The notes under the pieces were generated by a model, which worked only from the letters and a program-made list of their open reading frames with translations, was not told the DNA's origin and searched no databases. A stretch of 64,000 nucleotides of DNA from Thalassospira profundimaris. Its GTDB lineage: Bacteria; Pseudomonadota; Alphaproteobacteria; Rhodospirillales; Thalassospiraceae. Positions 59,224 to 64,000 of the stretch are shown piece after piece. Where the stretch lies: positions 21,551 to 85,550 of the forward strand of contig NZ_JPWH01000019.1 in the NCBI RefSeq assembly GCF_003326755.1, written 5' to 3'. Within the stretch, counting starts at the first letter, position 1. Every line of letters starts with the position of its first letter. The translations under genes were made by a program, and so were the position numbers.

Positions 59224-60230
59224 TATTTCCAGCCCCCGGCACCATCTGGCAACAGGATGTTGTCGAGAAGGGCGCACGCGCCAAAATCTTCGACGACATA
59301 GGCCTCGTTGACCGAATTGAAATCTTCAATGCGATCACGTTTCGGGTTGTCGGCAATCTGGCGACGGCGCGAACCGGTCTGCCAGTAGATCGACAGGTTC
59401 GACATTTTGGTAATCAGGATTCCCCGTGACGGGAAGAACGGCACCCCCATACCCGGCAGATTGCCGAGTGTTTTATTTGACATCAAGGTGCGTAGCGCGA
59501 TTTTTTCCGTCGGCTTGTCATTGGCATTGACCAGGCCCAGATATTTATCGGAAAGCAGGGCGCGACCCGTGATGGCAACCAGACCGCTATCGTCGCGGTA
59601 CCAGGGATCAAGCAGTTCGTTTACTGCATCGAACACAAAGGCATCCATGTTGTTATAGTCGCCACCATCGCCAACTTTGATGCCGTCAAGGACACGCTCT
59701 CCCGCATCGTTGCGAATGTGCTGAAGCCAGCCGGTATTAACATCCTGAAGCAACGGGTTCGACGCAAGATCAGTTTCAGGTTCTGCCGTTAGGCCGTTAA
59801 AGCCGATCATCATGCGGTCACGCGCAATCTGTTCAATGACCTTGTTGCGCAGGCGCGGCTGAAAGTCCGGGAATTTTGCCCAGGTATCCAACTGCTTATA
59901 GGTGATATAGGTATCGAAATCGGTTTTCTTGGCGGTATAGGTGCGCCGCGTCATGCTGCCTACCGGGCGCGGACTGCGATCCTTGTTCGTGGTATCGGTG
60001 CGGCTTGCGACCGGGTTGTCGATGCCAAGACCAATGACTTCCCCGGACATTTCATCAACAGGAACAATGTTGATTTCCTGCAGGAAGTCCGCCTGTTCCT
60101 GAATGCGGTCTTCCATTTTCTGTTCAATGGTCGGTTCAACAGAAAATTTGGTGGTGGCGTCATCAATACCGTTCAGTTGCGCGATATGCGCGGCATAGGC
60201 ATTGAACATGTTACGGGTATTGTTTTTCAT
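59223..60230 (-). CDS. N: Major capsid protein precursor N
   Basis: 335 residues (P2 gpN 357): MKNNTRNMFNAYAAHIAQLNGIDDATTKFSVEPTIEQKMEDRIQEQADFLQEINIVPVDEMSGEVIGLGIDNPVASRTDT and later NVDMDAFV-like YNNMDAFVFDAVNELLDPWYRDDSGLVAITGRALLSDKY. Processed by the O protease in P2. Confidence 0.95.
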   Translation of the reverse strand: MKNNTRNMFNAYAAHIAQLNGIDDATTKFSVEPTIEQKMEDRIQEQADFLQEINIVPVDEMSGEVIGLGIDNPVASRTDTTNKDRSPRPVGSMTRRTYTAKKTDFDTYITYKQLDTWAKFPDFQPRLRNKVIEQIARDRMMIGFNGLTAEPETDLASNPLLQDVNTGWLQHIRNDAGERVLDGIKVGDGGDYNNMDAFVFDAVNELLDPWYRDDSGLVAITGRALLSDKYLGLVNANDKPTEKIALRTLMSNKTLGNLPGMGVPFFPSRGILITKMSNLSIYWQTGSRRRQIADNPKRDRIEDFNSVNEAYVVEDFGACALLDNILLPDGAGGWK

Positions 60231-60270
60231 CTGAATTCCGTTCTGTAACAGAAGATTGGAAGGCTGCGGA

Positions 60271-61056
60271 TCAGCAGTCGGTCATATTTTCGGATGCGGC
60301 ACCGGTGCTTTTGGCGCGACCCGGGCTGGCGGGTTCGGTCGACAGCTTTTCCGTCAGATCGGTAATGACCTGGTTCAACTTGGTGACTTCCGCCTGAAGG
60401 GCTTCATGGTCCTTTGTGTTGACCTTGCCGGTTAGCTCGGTGCCCAGTGCCGTGACCTGTTCTGCAATCGCAAGGGTGGATTGTTCGATCTGGCTGAAAT
60501 TGGCGTCGTCGGCTTTTGCCTTGCCTGCAAGGATCTGTTTTACCCGGGCAAACAGGTCGAGGCCTTTGGCTTTGGGTTCATCATCTGCCTCGATCGCGTT
60601 GCCCTCGACGGCTTGCGATTTGAGGTTTTCGGGCAGCTTGCCGGAATTCTCGGTGGTAAATTTGATGATTTCCGTACCCAGCGAGGCCGGGTTATCGGTA
60701 ATGGCAAGTCCCTGGCAATAGGCCTCGCCGGTACCCGCAAAGTTCGGGTTCATCTCGATCGACCAGTAAACTTTCTGGCGGGCCTTGTTGAGTTTGACCA
60801 GAGCATCAGTCGCATCGATTTGCGCCAGCAAAACGCGGTTGCCGTCTTTGTCGTCTTCGGCTTTTAGGGCCAAAACATCGCCATATGCGGGGAATTCACC
60901 CTGGGGGCGCAGGCTCATGATGTGTTCGCAATTAATCCGTGCCCCGTATTTGTCCGGGTCATAGTTTGCGGCCATCTGGTTGATCTGTTCGGGGGAGATT
61001 TCGCGGCCATCAATCGTTTTGCCGGAAGTCGCGACACGGAAAAATTTGGTTTTCAT
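60271..61056 (-). CDS. O: Capsid scaffold and protease O
   Basis: 261 residues: KTKFFRVATSGKTIDGREISPEQINQMAANYDPDKYGARINCEHI is the P2 gpO N-terminal serine-protease region (catalytic His in CEHI in this family); the C-terminal half is helical scaffold (ALQAEVTKLNQVITDLTEKL). First gene of the minus-strand capsid operon, divergent from P. Confidence 0.93.
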   Translation of the reverse strand: MKTKFFRVATSGKTIDGREISPEQINQMAANYDPDKYGARINCEHIMSLRPQGEFPAYGDVLALKAEDDKDGNRVLLAQIDATDALVKLNKARQKVYWSIEMNPNFAGTGEAYCQGLAITDNPASLGTEIIKFTTENSGKLPENLKSQAVEGNAIEADDEPKAKGLDLFARVKQILAGKAKADDANFSQIEQSTLAIAEQVTALGTELTGKVNTKDHEALQAEVTKLNQVITDLTEKLSTEPASPGRAKSTGAASENMTDC

Positions 61057-61138
61057 CGCTTCAGCTTCTGTTGTCAGGGAACGGCATCAAAGTTCGCCAA
61101 TGCTGCTGACAAGTGGGGGGAAACATCAAATCCCCGGT

Positions 61139-61161
61139 GGTTGTTAACGGACAAAACAACC
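61139..61161. promoter_or_regulatory. Late-promoter activator dyad between P and O
   Basis: GGTTGTT-N9-AACAACC, perfect 7-bp arms, 23 bp. Symmetric, so it can serve both divergent late operons. The same GGTTG-N13-CAACC dyad occurs upstream of V. P2 Ogr sites are TGT-N12-ACA near -55; here TGT and ACA are 11 bp apart. Confidence 0.68.
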
Positions 61162-61204
61162 ACCCTGCAAATGCTGTAAGGCGCGGTGTCTGTAACCTGC
61201 GGGC

Positions 61205-62989
61205 ATGACACACACCGACGCAAGCAGGCGCATGGAAGCGCGTAATCTTTACCATCAGGCATATAGCGTGGCCGAAATTGCCAAACGGCTGGGTGTGCCC
61301 TATGGCACCGTTGATGCGTGGAAACGCCGCGACAAATGGGACGAAACGCCGCTTGTGGTGAAAATGGAAAGTGCCGTTGATGTCCGTCTGTTGCGCCTGA
61401 TTGCCAAGGAAGAAAAAACAGAAACCGACCTGAAGGAAATTGACCAGCTCGGAATCCTGTTGGAACGGACATCGCGCATACAGAAATACGAACGCACCGG
61501 AAAGGAGGCCGACTTAAACCCCAAGATCGAAAACCGGAACGAGGCCAAAAAACAAAAGGCCAAGGGCAAACAGAAAAACTTCCTGTCAGAAGAACAGGTT
61601 CAAAAGCTGGTTAATGCCTTTGAGGACGGTTTGTATGACTACCAGATCGAATGGGGAGCGGCGAAAAAATACCGCGAACGCAATATCCTGAAATCGCGCC
61701 AGATCGGGGCGACCTGGTACTTTGCCCGCGAGGCGTTAATTGATGCGATAACGACCGGCGATAATCAGATTTTCCTGTCGGCCTCCAAGGCCCAGGCACA
61801 TGTTTTCAAGCAATATATCCTTGATTTTGTGCGCGAAGTGACCGACGTCGAGCTGAAGGGCGACCCGATTGTCCTTTGGAACGGCGCAACGCTGTATTTC
61901 CTTGGTACTAACAGCAAAACCGCGCAGTCCTATCATGGTCATGTGTATCTCGATGAATATGCGTGGATCAGTAAATTTCTGGAATTCCGCAAGGTCGCCT
62001 CGGCAATGGCGACGCACAAGAAATGGCGGAAAACCTACTTTTCAACACCATCCACCATTAATCACGATGCCAATGCCTTCTGGTCCGGCGAAGCCTTTAA
62101 CAAGGGCAGGGCCAAGGCAGATCGCGCCACGTTCGATGTTTCGCATGAAGCCCTGAAACACGGGGCAGTCGGGCCAGACGGGCAGTTCCGCCAAATGGTC
62201 ACGATCATGGATGCCGTGGCATCCGGCTGCGATCTGTTCGATATTGATCAGCTAAAGCGCGAATACAACGATCAGGATTTTCGCAACCTGTTCATGTGTG
62301 AATGGGTGGACGATACCGCCAGTTACTTCCTGTTTGACGAATTGCGCAAGTGCATGGTCGATGCGTGGGAAGTCTGGGAAAAGGACTTTGCCCCATTTGC
62401 CGACCGCCCGCTGGGTAATTTGCCGGTCTGGATCGGTTATGATCCGTCCGAAGGCGGCGACCAGGCATCGATTGTGGTGGTGGCCCCGCCGCAACACAGC
62501 AAAGGCAAATATCGCGTTGTTGAAAAGATCAATGCCACCGGTTCGGACTGGGCCGCGCAGGCCGAAATCATCCGCCGGTTAACCCAGCGATACAATGTTC
62601 AGCATATCGGCATCGATGCCACGCAAATCGGCAGTGGTGTTTTCCAGCTTGTCCAGGCGTTTTTCCCGGCGGCAGTGCCAATCAAATATTCCGCCGAGGT
62701 TAAAACCCGCCTGGTTCTGAAGGCAAAGCATCTGATCAGCAAGGGAATGCTGCAATTCGATCTGGGCTGGTCGGATGTGTGTATGGCTTTCATGTCGATC
62801 CGCAAAACCAGCACGGCATCTGGCGGGCAAATGACCTTTGCCGCGTCCCGTTCCAAAGAAACCGGCCACGCCGATGTGGCCTGGTCAATTATGCACGCGA
62901 TTGACCGTATCGATTTCCTTGATTTTAACGAAACCGGGGTTTCCGTTGGCGCAGATAGCCAGCGGCGATCCATTGTGGAGATTTGCTAA
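61205..62989 (+). CDS. P: Terminase large subunit (ATPase) P
   Basis: 594 residues (P2 gpP 590). N-terminal HTH (ARNLYHQAYSVAEIAKRLGVPYGTVDAWKRRDKWDE), ATPase with NILKSRQIGATWYFAREAL (Walker-A-like) and VYLDEYAWISKF (Walker B), nuclease domain with IGYDPSEGGDQASIVVVAPP and IGIDATQIGSGVFQLV. Packages DNA with M at cos. Its ATG sits 43 bp after the late box with a TGTAAC 8 bp before it, so transcription may start at the ATG itself. Confidence 0.95.
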   Translation: MTHTDASRRMEARNLYHQAYSVAEIAKRLGVPYGTVDAWKRRDKWDETPLVVKMESAVDVRLLRLIAKEEKTETDLKEIDQLGILLERTSRIQKYERTGKEADLNPKIENRNEAKKQKAKGKQKNFLSEEQVQKLVNAFEDGLYDYQIEWGAAKKYRERNILKSRQIGATWYFAREALIDAITTGDNQIFLSASKAQAHVFKQYILDFVREVTDVELKGDPIVLWNGATLYFLGTNSKTAQSYHGHVYLDEYAWISKFLEFRKVASAMATHKKWRKTYFSTPSTINHDANAFWSGEAFNKGRAKADRATFDVSHEALKHGAVGPDGQFRQMVTIMDAVASGCDLFDIDQLKREYNDQDFRNLFMCEWVDDTASYFLFDELRKCMVDAWEVWEKDFAPFADRPLGNLPVWIGYDPSEGGDQASIVVVAPPQHSKGKYRVVEKINATGSDWAAQAEIIRRLTQRYNVQHIGIDATQIGSGVFQLVQAFFPAAVPIKYSAEVKTRLVLKAKHLISKGMLQFDLGWSDVCMAFMSIRKTSTASGGQMTFAASRSKETGHADVAWSIMHAIDRIDFLDFNETGVSVGADSQRRSIVEIC

Positions 62990-63997
62990 ATGGCGCAGGC
63001 AAAAAAGCGCACTGAAAAACCGGCCCCCAAAGCCCAGGCTTTCACCTTTGGTGATCCTGAACCGGTGCTGAACAAACGCGATATAATGTCCTATTTCCAT
63101 TCGGCGTTTAACGGTTCGTATTACGAACCGCCTATCAGCTTTGACGGGCTGGCAAGGTCGCTGCCCTCCAACCCGCATCATGAAAGTGCGATCCGGTTCA
63201 AGGTTAATCAGTTGGCCGCGCATTTCATCCCGTCAAAATACCTGAAACGCCACGAATTCACGCGCATGGCGACCGACTATTTGGTGTTTGGCAATCTGTT
63301 TGCCGAATTGCACTGGTCCCGCATGGGCACACTCCTGGACGTGACGACCGCTCTTGCCCGCTGGACCCGGGTCAAAAAAGACAATCGCTATGTCATGTTG
63401 ATTGACGGCAAGGAACACGAATTTGAACCGGGCAGCATTGCCCACCTTCAAGAGCCCGATATCAATCAGGAAATCTATGGTTTGCCCGCCTATACATCGG
63501 CCTTGCAATCGGCCTGGTTAAACGAGGCGGCTACACTGTTTCGCCGCAAATATTACCTGAATGGCAGTCACGCGGGTTTTATCCTGTATGTGAATGATGC
63601 GGCGGCCAATGCCGAGGATATTGATGCCCTGCGTGACGCGATGAAAAATGCCAAAGGTCCGGGCAATTTCCGTAACCTGTTCTATTACGCGCCCAACGGC
63701 AAAAAGGAAGGCATTCAGGTCATCCCGATGTCGGAAGTCACGGCAAAGGATGACTTTTCATCGATGAAAAACGTCACCCGCGACGACATTCTGGCCGCAC
63801 ATCGGGTGCCACCACAATTGTTAGGCGTCGTTCCTGTCAATGCCGGGGGCTTTGGCAGCATTCAGGACGCCGCAGAGGTTTTTCACAACAACGAAATTCG
63901 GCCCGTGATGGCGGCGCTGGAGGGGTTGAACGATATGATCGAGGAAAAGGTAATAGGGTTTCAAGATTATCTAGGGTCAGAACTCATTAACCTTTAA
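62990..63997 (+). CDS. Q: Portal protein Q
   Basis: 335 residues (P2 gpQ 344), complete. FTFGDPEPVLNKRDIMSYFHSAFNGSYYEPPISFDGLARSLPSNPHHESAIRFKVNQLAAHF and FRNLFYYAPNGKKEGIQVIPMSEVTAKDDFSSMKNVTRDDILAAHRVPPQLLGVVPVNAGGFGSIQDAAEVFHNNEIRPVM are diagnostic. It follows P with no gap. The window ends right after its stop. Confidence 0.95.
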   Translation: MAQAKKRTEKPAPKAQAFTFGDPEPVLNKRDIMSYFHSAFNGSYYEPPISFDGLARSLPSNPHHESAIRFKVNQLAAHFIPSKYLKRHEFTRMATDYLVFGNLFAELHWSRMGTLLDVTTALARWTRVKKDNRYVMLIDGKEHEFEPGSIAHLQEPDINQEIYGLPAYTSALQSAWLNEAATLFRRKYYLNGSHAGFILYVNDAAANAEDIDALRDAMKNAKGPGNFRNLFYYAPNGKKEGIQVIPMSEVTAKDDFSSMKNVTRDDILAAHRVPPQLLGVVPVNAGGFGSIQDAAEVFHNNEIRPVMAALEGLNDMIEEKVIGFQDYLGSELINL

Positions 63998-64000
63998 CTG

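Larger units (their letters stand above)
31521..64000. mobile_element. P2-type temperate prophage (left end to beyond the window)
   Basis: From the tRNA 3' half rightwards, every gene fits a P2-like (Peduovirus) contractile-tail phage: integrase, replication, control, then D U T E FII FI, fibres, H I J W V, S R, lysis, X L M N O, and P Q. Portal gene Q ends at 63997, so the right attachment site and any genes beyond Q are outside. No broken structural gene was seen. Boundary at the left is inferred from the tRNA and integrase. Confidence 0.9.

Overview
The window reads as chromosomal DNA of an alphaproteobacterium, most likely Rhodospirillales and plausibly Thalassospira-like. This is inferred from protein character, moderate-high GC, the lsrB-trxB // lrp gene order and the carA-carB-greA / yqeY-dnaG-rpoD core. 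No database search was possible.

Layout. 1-12.5 kb: the 5' part of an aspartate aminotransferase gene, uvrB, a cupin protein, msrP, then a LysR regulator followed by a same-strand cluster (DUF1445/YcsI enzyme, TRAP transporter dctPQM, DUF2848 protein, amidase) that looks like uptake and hydrolysis of an amide-containing organic acid, and dps. 12.6-15 kb: a protein-free region holding seven tandem, diverged copies of a ~280-370 bp unit. Each unit carries several hairpins with C-rich loops and ends in its own rho-independent terminator. I read it as an array of seven anti-Shine-Dalgarno-type small RNAs, the most unusual thing in the window. 15-21 kb: a membrane class III nucleotide cyclase, a second sRNA locus on the minus strand (two AbcR-like RNAs) next to a LysR gene of the LsrB/VtlR type, then trxB, an Lrp-type regulator and a GNAT acetyltransferase. 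21.2-31.4 kb: greA, carB, carA, yqeY, dnaG, rpoD.

31.47-64 kb: a tRNA with a CAU anticodon (probably tRNA-Ile2) followed directly by a P2-type (Peduovirus-like) prophage that runs to the window end. It has an integrase, small early genes, two DNA methyltransferases, a primase/helicase, a structured leader region, two plus-strand cargo genes, an Ogr-like zinc finger, an HTH regulator divergent from a cI-like repressor, and a full morphogenesis block (D U T E/E' FII FI, fibres, H I J W PAAR V, S R, spanins, endolysin, holin, X L M N O on minus; P Q on plus). All P2 structural functions look intact, so the prophage may be functional; the right attachment site lies beyond the window.

How parts work together: the repressor and HTH gene share an AT-rich palindromic operator. 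The Ogr-like protein probably activates late operons through a 23-bp dyad found upstream of gene P/gene O and gene V. The spacing of that dyad to the P and V start codons suggests leaderless late mRNAs. The two C-rich sRNA loci flank the cyclase gene and share the same hairpin plus C-rich tract plus terminator design, so they may be related and compete for overlapping targets.
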